Made by a program: the position numbers and the translations under genes. The notes under the pieces are model-generated. The model did no database searches. It saw only the letters and a program-made list of their open reading frames with translations, and was not told the DNA's origin. 64,000 nucleotides of DNA from NCBI RefSeq assembly GCF_001039355.2, contig NW_019774180.1, positions 528,696-592,695 on the forward strand, written 5' to 3'. The DNA is from Lingula anatina (taxonomy: Eukaryota; Brachiopoda; Lingulata; Lingulida; Lingulidae). Below are positions 50,348 through 64,000 of this stretch, in pieces (position 1 is the stretch's first letter; each line of letters starts with the position of its first letter).

Positions 50348-53258
50348 TCAAGTTTACAAATAAAAAAAGACCCACTTTGTAACACTTTTAATACATAAAT
50401 TGTCATTGAACTGGGGTGCCTATGTGAAATTCCATATAAAGCCATTTGAATTGATTTTTACTGCATGAAGGGCTTCTTTAACAAGCTCGATTCCCTGACA
50501 TTTTGCTCGAATAATTTGATGTGTTATATTTTAGGGAACAGTCATTAAATATTATTACTGGAAAGTGTTTTAGCGCTGTTTACTTGCTTTAATGTAAAAA
50601 GATAGGTTGTCATTATTACTATATATTACTTGTATTGTAAGGTTAATATGTAAGTTTTGTTTTACAAACTTTTGCAGATTTCAAACAGGCTTGAAAAATG
50701 CTTGAAATTGCCATCTGATTTGGAAAGGGTATTTGCATTTTCTGTTTTGTCCTTGAAAAGTACTTGAATTTGATCACTAGTGAGCAATTTGTCAAAAATT
50801 ATTACAATTATTGTTGTTTTTAAGTTGATTCAAGTCAATGATTTGCAGATGGCAAATTAGCTTTTTGGACATCATTTTTTTTTTCATGTTTTACGCAAGT
50901 TCCAAGAATTATGTCATGATCAGTGTGTTGAAATACAAAGTTTACATGAAAATGAAATATTTTTTCATTTCTTTTGTTTGTGCACTTATAAATGACAGTA
51001 ATCTGCCTTGTTAACATTCAGAAAGTACTTGGAAAAGTACTCAAATTAGACCCTCAAAAATCCTAGAAAATCCTTGAATTTGTTTTTAATGAATGATGTT
51101 TTGTGAAAAGTATGTAATGTTTTGTTGATATCATTTCCTAAAATTTAGATGCACAAGCATAAACCATTTCTTGAAGTTTTGAAGCATGCTTTTGCAACTG
51201 ATTCACTGTAAACTTAAAAAAAAAAACTATAAATATTATTTACATGGATTAATATCCATATGGAAATTTAAATAATACATACCAATATTGCATCTAACCA
51301 ATGTCACAAAATGAAAGACAAATGAAGGAATTGCTGCCACTTTAGATTTTATTTACTTAATATTAATCAATACTTGTCATTTGTTCTTGAATCAGTTGAG
51401 AAAAGACTGGGAACACTGCATTCCTTGGTTTTGTAATAGACATATTAAGCTTCCACTAGATACCGCAAGTTTCCAAGAAGCCAACACATTTCAAAAATGG
51501 GGTTTTGAGGTTAGCTTTTTGTCGCTATTTCCCTCCCTAATAGTCCTGTTTTTGTGCCCTGCGTCAGAGACAAAGTAATCTTTATTCAAGAGACTTACTG
51601 ATCTTGGAAGTAATAAATAAGATTTATTGCTAACAATTGGACTGTTTACAATATTGTTTTTACATATGAATGTTATCCTACTTCCACAGTTTACTACATC
51701 TCTTACAAACAAAAACCTGTACAAGACTTGGTACAATATAGTTTTACTTTGCTATGTACATAAAAATGTTTTCTGCTATGATATTTCTTGACAATTAAAA
51801 TGCTTAGACATGGAATGTTAGCATGAGACCAAATTCAACACCATGATAGATATACCTGAAAATTGTGCTCAAAATATAAAGAATATTAAACATTTAACAA
51901 TATCTAGCACCAATTCAATATACAGTTTAACAACAGCGATTTAACAATCTATTATTTATAGAATAAAACGAAATATTTTCTGGAACTCCCAGGATGATAA
52001 AAATAGCATGTCTCTGACTAAAAAAGCGAGTTATACTCGATATAAAACAAAACAACAAAACATGACAATAGTGAAATATCCAAAATTAGCATGATTAATA
52101 AACAAGCATGAACTATATATAAAGAACTGACATTCTTTGCAATTTTAACATGATTATTTACAGACCTATAGTTGCAGAAATCGCTTGAACTTTCCAATTT
52201 TTTCTTATTATTTATGTGCCACTGGCTAAGATTATAGAAAAAACATGATAGGTGTAAAAAAAATAAGTTAACAGCAGGACCCCTCATGCATATATCTGAA
52301 TAAAATGTTTGGCAGACTTTTTAATTTTTTTAAAGACTCAAAATTCGAATGAGAATTTTTTCCAATGCATTACATAGTTGCAACAATAGAAACAAACATG
52401 TTCCAATCCATAAATCTGTACATAATATTTTCAAATTAGTACTCAGTCTGTAAATTTGTGACAATAAATTCAGCTGTTTTTCCAGGCATTTGTAAATGGC
52501 CTTGGTTCTATATTGATTACATGTGGGTTGTATCCTTCTATTGATATATATATATATATATTTTTTTTACTTTAATTTGGTTTGTACTTGAAATATGGAC
52601 AAATTACCACTATTGAAGTATGCTAAGTAGAAAAAAAAATTGGAAACATGAATTGAAGAACATATAAAAACATTACTGTAGTTAATACAAACTCAGTAGT
52701 ATATCAAAAGTTATGGGAACTAATTTTTTCCTAGAAATGGGTATACAACATTTGTATCTTCTAAGTAGAATCTTAATCAAATCGAATACACAACAATAAA
52801 CATGAAGACTGAATTTTTAACCAATTTTGTAATTAGATCTAATACATTAATAGTCACATGTAAATAATGATATTAGTTTCATATAAATGCCCTACTAAGT
52901 ACCTCCAAAACTCCCCTTTCTAAGGCTACATGCTCACTACAAAGTGGTACCTCTTCATCCAAGATAATGCATACATCAAACACACATATGCTGATTCTTC
53001 ACATTGCACTCATTATTTCAATCATTGCTGCGTCTGGAAACAAACTTATCATGAATCTTTATAGCAGAAACAAACCACTTGGCAGCCAATTAAAGTGAAA
53101 AGTTAACGTTTTTTCTCTTCAGGGTTCAGAACTTGTGAATGAATATTGATATTATTCTTAGTTTTTATGATAATGAACTGAATTTTCCTCTTACGTAATG
53201 TTCATGAGTTGCTCTTGATTTCAATCCCAACATTCGAACTGAATTTTCTTCTTAGTGT
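50348..53258. other. Convergent 3' regions of SKA3 and MLYCD
   Basis: 2.9 kb without a coding exon. AATAAA at 50359-50364 lies 12 nt after the SKA3 stop, so the SKA3 3'UTR may be very short; later signals are also possible. The rest is AT-rich and probably includes the MLYCD 3'UTR, but I cannot place its poly(A) site. Confidence 0.45.
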
Positions 53259-53293
53259 TTATAAGTGGCTCTTGGTTTCAATCCCAACATTCG
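53176..53293. repeat. Tandem duplication across the MLYCD stop codon
   Basis: Two adjacent copies of about 57-61 bp (53176-53236 and 53237-53293), each beginning AACTGAATTTTC and ending TCAATCCCAACATTCG on the plus strand. The right copy encodes the last residues of MLYCD ([10 protein letters not shown], stop). The left copy lies in the 3'UTR and would read NVGIEIKSNS, stop. Confidence 0.85.
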
Positions 53294-56200
53294 CTTTGAC
53301 AAGTTCGAGAATCTGTGGCGAGGCCTCAATGTGATGTTTTTCCATGTACACTTTACTGTTCTCCTCAGTTTTTTCTAAGAAGTAGCAATAATTGATCATC
53401 ATTCCACAAGAGGCACTCAGTCCCCTGGTTGTGGTGTCAGCTAGCCAGTTCAAGCGCCACATAACAGCACCATTCCTCAAATGAAAGTTTGCTGTAAACA
53501 TTCAGAGTTAATTGCATCAGTTCACACAATGCCTGTGCCATATTCCAAAGTAGTTGATAAAATAGGGTCACAACTATAAACAGACTCATTATTTCAAAGC
53601 TGTTGATACTTTAAAGCATATTCAACACATTGAAAATAAAAAAATAATTAAAACTTGAAAAACAATTTTCAAAAATTTTATTACAAAGAGTAGCACATCA
53701 CAGATAAAAAATAATTATTACACATTCATCAACTTACCAACAGGATTAAAAGCAAATCCTCTCCTCTTTTCTACATACAGATACCTTGCACAAAGTCTCA
53801 TCAATGGCTCCTTTAAAAGGTCAGGCAAAAATTCACTTTGAGCCCAATTATTTGTTTTGATAAGTTTCATTATTGTCTCTATTGTGGATTTGTCTCTGGT
53901 ATCTCCGACATTGTCTGCAATCTCTTGCAGCTCTCTACCAGTGAACAGCTTCTGCTCTGGGTATTCACCTGCAGCTGATTTCATGAAATCAAAATATAAT
54001 TTCAAATTTAATATTTCTAAAGAACAGATTACATATGCTAGTTATCTATATATAATGCTCTGTTTTGTGCAGATGCTTAAAAAATAAAACAGAAAAAAGA
54101 TTGGTAAACACATTGCACAAACATGCACAGGCATATGTCATCAGATATACAGACAAATACAGCATACAAGTATCTTAACATCCTTCCTGTTCAAATAAGG
54201 AAGAAGTGCAGACCTTTTATCATCTTATTTCATCTTCACACAAAAAAGAAGTGTAAATCAAGTCATGCCAGTGTTTTGTTTATGTACAGTGTCTAGAATA
54301 AGATTACACTGAAATATATGATTCACTTCCTAGGCAAGTTCCCTTTTCTTGTGTTGATAGTGCTTCCAATTTGAAATTCAATAACAAAGAATTAATCATT
54401 TTCCAAGGACATACACAAACCATGAGACACTGTAAACAAAAGATGTTTGATTAACTCTGACTAAATAAAAACGGATTTCAAATTTTTTTTAACAAACCAA
54501 AACTTAAGTTTCAAAATACAATTTATGCTGTAATCAACTGATTCAGAGTCAAATACACTTCTTTATATATTAGCTAATCCAGAATTTCAAGAAGCCCCTA
54601 TCTCAACTGCATGTATTTTTTTTTAATGATGCAATTTGAGGAATTTTGCAGTACTGTTTACATGCCACCTGTTTCTCTAGGTATCAATGTGGGTTTTTCT
54701 CCACTTTCGACTAAATGATTTCAATTTTTTAACAAACCAAAACTAGTTTCGATATACATTTTATGTTGTAATCAACAGATTCAGAGCCAAATACACTTTT
54801 TATATATTTGCTGATCCAGAAATTCAAGAAGTGCCTACTTCAACTGCAAGTAATGTTTTATTATTTATATTATTATTATTATTATTTTTATAATGATGCA
54901 ATTTGAGGAATTTTGCAGTACTGGGTACATGCCACCAGTTTCTGTAGGCCTCAATGTGCATTTTCTCCACTTTGGGTAATATTTTAGGGGGCAGGATCTG
55001 ATATACATGTATTCTTCATAGTTCCAAAAAGAAACAGAATATGATCCTACAATATAAACTTCACGAATGGTTTCTTTTCATATGTCCCTGCCACACTGCC
55101 AAGAGTACCTCAACCCCCGGGACCTCATCCCCTGCCATTGCCTCCTTATTATTGACAAAAAAGTGAAAAAAAAAGGAATTATCAACCCCATGGACAGCCC
55201 TCCCCATATGCACATTAAAATTTGAAAGGGTCACTATATACCTTAATATGAAAGGTCTAACTTACTATCAATCCCAAAAGTTTCAAGTCCATCACTTGTT
55301 TTGAGGAGATAGCAGAAATCACAATATGAAATAAACTAATACATTAATAGAATCATCCACCCTCAGGGACAGTCCCACATCCTAGTGCACCAAAATTCAA
55401 AAGGGCCCATGCATAACCCTGATGACACGTCTATCAATCTTCAAAATTTAGACTTCCTCACTTCAACAGTCAAAGAGGAGACTGCAAAAATTACAAATGA
55501 ACAGACAGATGGACGAAGAAGTCACACGAACAGGCAGCTTGAATAACACGATCCCTGACTTACGTCACAAAAGTGGATTGGGTAATAACTTTGCATGACA
55601 AATAAGTCTACCAGTAAAGAAGACACTCAGGTAAACCATGCACCTATAAACATAATAGTCACCATAAGTTGTATAACTCACCTTCTGCATGAAGATATCT
55701 GTTCATCTCTAGCAGAAGCCACTCTCTGAATCCAGGAATGGGCGATAAGCTGGCAAACTGCTGAATCTGTGAGAATTCAGACTGCAGTTCTTGAACAACT
55801 CTCTTGATTAAATAATTACCCAACTCAATACCTTGGAGACCTGAATGATTTCCAAGAAAGCAAAATATGTATAAGATATGAAAAGATAAGTAACCAATTG
55901 TTTCAACTTTAATTTTATGTCATTCTATATCATATTTTTGCATGCATTTTGACGAGACAGAGGCAAACATAAGTGATTTAAAAACTGTCATAAACAAGTA
56001 ACTTTCCGTGGTAAAAATTAAATCTTTGCATCAGATATTGAACATATTTCACAATTATACAAGTAACTTTAAAAATGTCTGAAAATACATACATTTTCCT
56101 TTCTTCTTTTCCCCAAAAATATATATTATAACTGACTATGGGAAACTGCTGTGCCTGTTTGAAATGTATTATTTTACTTCAGATTCTCAAAATATTATGG

Positions 56201-59200
56201 AAAGTGAACTTCCCAAAATTTCAACCCCTAATGTTGTTTAATTTGCATGCAATAATACTTACCTTTTTGTGTTGAAGTTATTGAATAAAAAATAGCAGTA
56301 TTGACAGAATTAGGATCTTCCTTCCTTGCACCATTTACACTTGATTCCTGCTCTAAACCAGGATGACTAACAATGGACTGTAAAAAAGTTGGAAAAAAAC
56401 CCAAGATCAATCTTATGTAAACATACTTTTGAACATAACCTTGTATCAACCCCTCTGGCTGAAATTAAATTATATTTTGACATGATATACAGATATTGAC
56501 TGTTTTGCCTAGTCATATATTTGTCTCTTGGGGAGATATGGTTCACAGTAGTATATCTCCTGCCTGCATCTATATACCTTTATAAAGCTAGATTTAATTG
56601 CTATTCACTCTCTATGAATACTGAAAATAATCTAATGAGAATATGAAAATGGTAAAAGGTAAGGGCAATCTAGAGAAGAGGAAAAGGTTTTCAGTAAAAA
56701 ATGATAGCTATAAATACACTTATGTTCCTGGTCTAAAAAAAATCATCCAAATATAATAATTTCTTGCTCTTCTATCTGCTGGATCTGAAGAATGGTTTAT
56801 ATTACTGTTATCATTGCTAAAACCTGTATCTATCTTCAAACCAATTTGCTAAAAGGTACCTTTCCCATCAGTATAATCTATCTGTGTAAAATAATATCTC
56901 TACATAGACATCAATTTCATAAGCAATAAAAACTGACAACTCACTTATAAAGCTATTTTTATCTCATGCAGGCACTTAATAAATTTCTAAGAAAAGAGGC
57001 CTGTAGTCAATAAAAACCTTGATCACCAATCAGAATCCTAACCTAGGCTAATTTCATGTTTCTGTGTATCATATGTTGCTATAACATTCTGAAAATAGTA
57101 TTTGGCTAAATTATAGAAGGTATTTTGTTACCATGATCCATTTTATACCTTTTTTTTTTTTTTTAGTTGGGTATTGCATTAAAAACTTATTTTTAGAATA
57201 TCATTAATTCTAAGGAGTTCCACGTGGAAATCAAACTGCTACATGTATTTTGTTCATTTTTATATCAGTGAAGCTTGATTATATTTATTCTATCAACTTT
57301 TTAAAAACTGTTAGAACATGTTTTTACTTCATTTGCACTGAGAACATAAAATATTACCATTTGCAATGAGAGATATTAACAAATTCATACTCGACATGCA
57401 TGTAACTAAATAATTTACAAATAAATTACAAATAAATTATACAAATAAAAATACTTTTACCTCTAAAAATCTCAAGTTACATCTGTACATAAAAACAATG
57501 AAGATGTGCACCAACTGATTATAGCTTCCATGTAAATGTTATCGTTTCCAATGTACCTCGAGTCTACTGAAACTCTCCTCTATATCCAGTCCATATTACA
57601 CTGCATCTTAGGTGGTGATTTCACAACATTTCTGGCTGTAGAAGTAACTTGCTTAATCACTCAGAAACAAAGTGCGTCCTTACCAGATATTTCACTTGTG
57701 AGAGTTGTGTGAAGATCAGTCATGTTATCTTTTAATTAAAATTGGTAAACATCAACAAACAACGGTTCATCTGCTTACTATAAACACATAGTCTGTACCT
57801 GAATACTGTTGGATATTTCATCTGTCAGAGCTGTATGGAGTACCACAACCGGTTCTCTTGGCATGCTGTGATGTGTGAAGACATAACATCTGCGATATGG
57901 TCCCACACGTCGCTTGAGATCAGTCCAATTTCTGATTGGATGGACAGCTTCATATTCTGATATCTTAAATAAAAAAAATTAAAAAATGATTACATTGCAA
58001 GATAGTAAATGCCAATATGAAACATTATTTGTACATATATCTTACGTTAATGCTTTAATAAATTAAATGATTTGACAGTTGAGCTACATGTACTTTTAAA
58101 ATAAATGTTGGACGCTTGAGTTGAAAATCAGTGGTGTTACTGTATTTTAAATAAATATAAGTACACAAGGTACTGGAAAAATAAAATATAACATCCTGTG
58201 TCCATTTAGAGAAAGGATGATGCCAATAAAGAGAAAAGACACCCACTTACTCCTTATCCCCATATCGATTTTCTTAAATCCTTAACAAACACTAGGGAGA
58301 ACTTTCAATTTGCACTATAAATGCAACACCAATTTTCAGAGATCTCATGGGTAACACAAGCAAGGCATTTGCCCCTTTTTTTAGCTGATTTTATTGATTT
58401 GGCACTTGCACATTAACCCACTTTGTACCACTTTTTACAACACACACACCATCAAAATGAATTATCAGTCAATTAAAAAGTTTCATCAGAGCCCTGAATC
58501 TATTAAAAGCATTTCTTTCCACAGAAAGGAAACTAATCTCAGAAGAAAAATGCAAGGCACTTCTCATTTTCACTGAATTTCAAATATCACGGAAAAGAAA
58601 CGGAATTTAATATTATCTATTTTTTTTCTTTTTTTCTCAAATGACATGACCAGAAATTATTATCAAATGACACTGGCTCAGATAGTAACAAATCATCTTG
58701 CCCCAGTCTATCTGGGATACTGGATTTCCAAGAAATCAAAGATTACCTTTTGTAAGACATCGCATGCAGATTCCCAAGTGACCCTCTCTAATGTCATGAA
58801 TCCTACTGAGAACCAAATGGCAATGAGATCTCTCAAGTGGTTGATCAATGATTTAAGGTAAGGATTATCTTGATCTGTACTGTGGCAAGTGGTATTCAGA
58901 AGATGCTAAAATTAAAAATTTTAGAAAAAATGAAGTACTCACTAACAATATTAATTTTCCGATTACTGTTACTGTTTTTTTCCCCCTGATCAGCTTATTT
59001 GTATTGCTGGTACCAAGAAAACATTTTCCATCAAAATAGAAACAATGCTCTATTGACAATGTTCCAAGGCCATACAGTTTACCACAACATGTTCCTTTCA
59101 AAGAATATAAAAACCTATACATGTACATCAAATGATAAAAAGCTGACATCAATTTCATGTGACTAAAATAAATTCCATCATAGGATGGGCACAAAGCATT

Positions 59201-62200
59201 AATTTTGACAACTGCTGTGACAAATCTATACAGTATCTGTATAGGAAAAAAAAACAATATCTTCAAATAATTTACACTTCAAAAATATATACAAGTATAC
59301 AAATGACATATTTTCAATGAACATTTAACATTATCGTAATTACTATAAATGACTAAAAGTTAAACTATTTTACCTTAAACATATTTGTGAATGAATAATT
59401 GCTTGTTTGTTTGCTTGCAATTGTCTATACATCTACTCACCAGAATATCTGCTCTCATATCAACCAAAAACTTCACACCATCATTTAAATGACCAATCTG
59501 TGTAAAAACTAGATTATATTTGGGAACTAATGCATGCTTCAGCCTTTCTTCTGTTTTCAGCAGGACACCCTCTCCTCTTTCCTAATGAAAAAATGTCAAT
59601 GCAGAAGAAAAAAATAAATATCACCAAAAACAGGCATATATGTTAAATAAATATTCAAACAACTTTGAATTTATAAGAAATGCAAATCTGAAAGGCTAAG
59701 GTATAGTTCTCATCATATCCATTGATTTTTTTTTACAATATAATACAGAATTAGTAATATTTAACATATAAATCCCCTTTGCACAACTTATTGTTGTAGG
59801 TACTTTTCCAGTCTGCTAATTATCTAGACATTTTGGTACATTGCTAAATATATAGAATAAAATTTGAGCTTAACTGGTCTATACCAAATATGACTGACAT
59901 ATCTTTACTGGACAAATTTAAAATCTAATAAATAATGCATTCTTGGAACTATTATGCAAGGTGCCATTCACCTTTAGAAAAATTCCCAACCATAACCTAA
60001 AACATGGGACATTTCCAATCACAGAAAAACTAAGATGTACATCCATCTAGTCACAAAATATAAATTGTCTGTTCCAATCTACAGTTCCATTTTTGCAATC
60101 ATCCTTACTAGTGCTTCTCNCTCCTTTGCACAACTTATTGTTGTGGGTACTTTTACAAGTCTGCTAATTATCTAGACATTTTGGTACATTGCTAAATATA
60201 TAGAATAAAATTTGAGCTTAACCGGTCTATACCAAATATGACTGACATATCTTTACTGGACAAATTTAAAATCTAATAAATAATGCATTCTTGGAACTAT
60301 TATGCAAGGTGCCATTCACTTTTAGAAAAATTCCCAACCATAACCTAAAACATGGGACATTTCCAATCACAGAAAAACTAAGATGTACATCCATCTAGTC
60401 ACAAAATATAAATTGTCTGTTCCAATCTACAGTTCCATTTTTGCAATCATCCTTACTAGTGCTTCTCTCACAAGACCTGCACTAATTTGAAATGGCCGTC
60501 AACAATAATTACCAAGTGCCTGTTCTTGGAATCCAGTCAACTAATGATGCAATGGTCATTTCTGAGAAACTGTATGCTGACAGATATAGATGGGAACATG
60601 CAGGGCATGATTAGGCAGCACGCTACTGCTTACAGACTCCACACGAATCTTCAGTGTAGGTGAACACAAGTATACTCTTTAAACATGTGACAAACAGGCT
60701 CATGGGCAGGGGACTGGGTGTTTTGGAGGGGGGGGGGGTGATACATGAACCACCCTGGACATGTCTGCTCTGAATCAAAATTTGATCATGCCATCAGAAC
60801 TAATGAGTTTTCATTCTTTTGCAAAACAGCATGGTAAGGAATATGCATGTATTTCCTAATTGTAAGACATCTTCAAACCATGTATACTCAGAAACAAAAT
60901 AGTATCACTTGGTTCATGTTCTCTGAAAATCATCAGGCTGGACAAGATTGAGATACCTATAGGAGCAAAAGCATGACATGTGTCTCTAAAGGTACATTTG
61001 TTGCTAAAGATATCAAACAACCATTTTATTAACCAGAATGAATATTGTTTTTATAATATGGCCACAATTCCAATTGTGAAGATATATGATTTTCAGGCAA
61101 TATGACCAGTGTCTTTAGACTAATAACACAAGTTGGATAAAAATAAACTAAAATCCACAAAATATATTGAACATTTTTTAGGAAAGAGAGAAATCCTATG
61201 TCTCCCTATGTCTCCTCAAACTATGGCCACAGATTCCAGGCATCAGGATCTTTAGTTATCACACCAATGAGCTCACTGCATGTTATATTAAGTTCAGTGA
61301 CATCTCTACGGTACCTTTCCCCAGATTGTGTTGCATGGCTGACCAGAATATTGTTTGTACATTTCTTGGAACAGATTCCAAGAAAGTATTGATCAATCCT
61401 TTATACAAATACCCTGTGAGCAGCAGGAGCGTTGTCTGCCTGCTGCAGGCTTTTGTCTTTTAAGGAAATGTGCCAAATAAGATTTTTCGTGATGACAATT
61501 GTATTTAAAATGTACTCTTAGTAGAGGTTCATGTATTAGGCAAAATAACATCACACTCACCAGAATGTGCAAAAACATTATGGCAGTAAAAGATACTGCG
61601 TAAAGGAATCAGACTTTTTATGGCGAAAGTTTATCAAATTCAGCAGCTATGCCTCTCTGTTCACAGACGTGATTTTGAACTTATCAACAAATTCGTCAGA
61701 TTCCATTATGCTGCTGCAATCAATAATACTTGTTTGTAAGGAAAAAGCAGATTAATGCTGGTGCAAATCTTTATACATGCCAGTAATTTAGTGCTAGTTA
61801 AAACTGTTCATATATTTAGTAAGTAATCTTCACTCAAACAGTAAGTTATTTGTGGTTATTTATATTTCAGGTAAAAAATGAAAGAAAATTATTTTTGAAT
61901 TAATATTTTCTGCTATGGAGTTTTCTAATATCAGTACTAACTATTATCTTTATGATAATTGATATTTCAAAGCAGGTTACATCTCTTTAAACGATAAAAT
62001 CATTACACCAGCTAAAAAGAAATTATATATCTTGAGGGTATTTTTGAGTCTGGAACTTCAAAGTGATGATTGGTATGTTCGTTTATCAGAAATTTGTCAA
62101 TGATGCCAGGGTCATTGCTTGTTTGTAATAAGCTTTTTTCATGACAACAATTTCTTTTAAATGTTTTCTTACAGGTACATGTATGATAATGAGGCAAAGT

Positions 62201-63512
62201 AGCATCATGCTGTAACATCATACTGTAATAATGTAATAATTCCCAAATTGCATCTAATAAACAGTCACTTTATAGTAAGGATATTGTCACCCTTTGCCCC
62301 AAACTCCTTATTTGCTGCCATACATACATTCTTTTGGATAACAGATAAATCTCCAGTGTTCAGTGACTAATTTAACTAACAATTTTACATATGTCATCTT
62401 ACAGGTGATGTCGTAATTGCGATTTGGGGGTAAAAATTGAAAAATCGGTTTGTCAAATACCATACCGATTGCTATCTTACCTCAAGATAGAAAGGTGTGA
62501 AGTTGACAAATAAAGCTTTGAGTTGCCAATGCTTATACATTGCAATAAGAAATATAAAAGCCGAATTTTTTATATTTTCGAGGAGATTTTTATTGTCTTA
62601 AATCAGCACAAAGATAGATGCATTTTTGAATAATTAGAGGCAGGTAAAAAACTCATTTTCGTTATCTGGATGATAATGAACAGTTACAATATCCTTAAGC
62701 TGATGCTTTTCTGTCCACATTTACATAACACACTAATGTATTTCAAACTGCTAAGGTCTATCAAATATGTATGAATTCACCGAAAACTAAAAAAAAAAAC
62801 CTTCCATATCTCAATTCTTAACCTGAGTACTAAATACACCTCGTGCCTCAATTCCAGTCAAGCTTTTCTAGGAAAAAGTTTTCACTGCAGGTGTGAGAAA
62901 AGCAGGTGATTTTTATGTTGACTGATTGTGCTCCATTACATCACAACTGTTTCCACTTTGATAAAATACATGAATACATCTGAAAATTCCAGGAAAGAAG
63001 CATGTTTTCTGATGAGCTTAGCAATAGCATATAACAGATAAGGCATGGTGATTTCCATGAATCCAATGATAATGATATTGATAATGTCACCATAATGGTA
63101 ATAAAATGAAGGCCATGCCCCGTAAAGAAACAACCATGGCTGGTGAAATTTAACAAAGTTTATAAAATTGTAGCTCCGAAAAAAAAAAAATTAATTCATT
63201 TAACAGACTTATGCACAACATGTCAATTTTTGTTCAGCCAATTCTATCTCCAGAAGGTGTCATTTTTTCACGGCAGAACCAGGCCGTGAATTTTCACCAC
63301 CACTATTACATGTAGTGTAGTAAACAACGCATACTCTTAGAGTCTAAGAGTATATCAATCCATATCATTACCTGAGCCATACTGAGATTTTGTGCAATCT
63401 GAAGGATAATGTTATGGTCCACACCATAATCATGAGCAAGGGTCTTCAAAAACACAGCTTTGTCTTCAGGTATCAGATTACAGTAGAAATGACACAAGTC
63501 CCTGGCTTGGTT
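53259..63512 (-). CDS. MLYCD: Malonyl-CoA decarboxylase, lacking the N-terminal exon (outside window)
   Basis: Eight exons: 63512-63372, 59581-59441, 58905-58747, 57963-57799, 56377-56263, 55840-55682, 53974-53738 and 53491-53259. They total 1350 nt and encode 449 aa plus stop (human has 493 aa). The enzyme converts malonyl-CoA to acetyl-CoA and CO2, relieving CPT1 inhibition, in mitochondria, peroxisomes and cytosol. Family blocks seen include [72 protein letters not shown] (catalytic Ser), [19 protein letters not shown] and [15 protein letters not shown] (catalytic His in NFH). It ends SHL, a PTS1-type peroxisomal signal (human SKL). All phases join. The first exon, with any mitochondrial presequence, must lie beyond 64000; the acceptor at 63512 is phase 0. 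Confidence 0.97.
54477..54980. repeat. Tandem duplication of about 240-260 bp in an MLYCD intron
   Basis: Copy 1 starts at about 54477 and copy 2 at about 54716. Shared blocks are TTTAACAAACCAAAACT, AATCAACNGATTCAGAG, ATGATGCAATTTGAGGAATT and TTTTGCAGTACTG. They have diverged by perhaps 10-15%, and copy 2 carries an extra (ATT)n tract. Confidence 0.8.
59774..60467. repeat. Near-identical 346-bp direct duplication joined by one N
   Basis: 59774-60119 and 60121-60467 are almost the same (about six differences seen), with a single N at 60120 exactly where the first copy breaks off (GTGCTTCTC-N). It lies in the first visible MLYCD intron (59582-63371). It may be real, or two allelic contigs joined without collapsing their overlap. 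Confidence 0.9.
60468..63371. other. Remainder of the large MLYCD intron
   Basis: About 2.9 kb, AT-rich, with a poly-G tract near 60729. No exon or transposon was recognised. Confidence 0.5.
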
Positions 63513-64000
63513 CTGAAAAATCAAAAGGTTGATGCCTCTTTGCAATCCCACAAACGAAATTTGTGCAAAATTGTTTGTAAACAATAACTTTTGCAGACTT
63601 ATTGCATCATAATTTTTAGGATGATGAGTCGTATTGAATACCTGATATATATTTTTTTCCCTTAGGCCATAACATTTAATATACTTTAAAATTCACTTAA
63701 TATAATTGGTCATGAAAATCTGTAATAAACTGCCAAGAATATGATCAAAATATGGCCAAAACTATAATGATAATAAGTTAAGAATTAAAAGATTTTTGGG
63801 GGGGTTGCAGAAAGGCCAAAAAGTGGACAAACATAAAAATGAGAAATTCAGGAATATGTAAAACAAAATTCATACCTGAGAGTCGGAAGATAGTACTTAT
63901 GCCAAAATTCATGCCAAACTGTGTGGAAAAAAATTGCACTTATGCCAAAAGTCGTGCTAAATTGAGCAAGGAAAACATTTAGCACAGCAAGCATGATGCA
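63513..64000. other. MLYCD upstream intron at the window edge
   Basis: No MLYCD N-terminal exon was recognised. Two short imperfect repeats (TTTTGGCATAAGT on the minus strand) occur at about 63900-63950. Confidence 0.5.

Noticed and set aside
1-64000. CRISPR arrays, bacterial operons, prophage, tRNA or rRNA genes
   Set aside because: The sequence is intron-rich animal DNA. I looked for B-box-like motifs and spaced direct repeats and found only MITE ends and microsatellites.

Overview
The window is intron-rich, AT-rich nuclear DNA from an animal. Introns are canonical GT-AG apart from one probable GC-AG case. Intergenic gaps are short, there are several non-autonomous DNA transposons, and microsatellites are frequent. 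All recognised genes are animal orthologues (PSMD13, NUDC, a RILP-like protein, an ankyrin/death-domain protein, SKA3, MLYCD). The gene set and compactness suggest a marine invertebrate. My guess is an echinoderm or hemichordate, but the sequence alone does not prove this.

Layout, left to right. PSMD13 (minus) starts at 947 and runs off the left edge. A serine-rich coiled-coil protein I cannot name (minus, 2400-4751) is arranged head to head with NUDC (plus, 4997-11878, ten exons, complete). A RILPL1/2-like gene (minus, 13996-28274, seven coding exons plus a candidate alternative last exon) is head to head with an ankyrin-repeat/death-domain gene (plus, 28899-33908, eleven exons). A large CUB/sushi single-pass receptor with a very long Ser/Pro-rich cytoplasmic tail (minus, 36511-42115, only two coding exons) is divergent from SKA3 (plus, 44220-50347, ten exons). 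MLYCD (minus, 53259-63512, eight exons seen) lacks its N-terminal exon, which must lie to the right of the window.

The genes do not form a pathway: proteasome lid, dynein/HSP90 co-chaperone, Rab effector, death-fold adaptor, surface receptor, kinetochore and fatty-acid metabolism. What recurs is architecture. Three divergent gene pairs share short spacers, and three convergent pairs (NUDC/RILPL, ANKDD1-like/CUB receptor, SKA3/MLYCD) are separated by UTR-like AT-rich DNA.

The most notable observations are: a 669-bp MITE inserted exactly at the NUDC exon 4 5' splice site, so that the target duplication recreates the GTAAT donor; a 904-bp PIF/Harbinger-like element in SKA3 intron 1 carrying a TATA box and a decayed ORF start; two interchangeable phase-matched last exons in RILPL; a tandem duplication of the MLYCD PTS1-coding end; a long repeat-bearing receptor tail; and a near-identical direct duplication joined by a single N at 60120 that is probably an assembly artefact.
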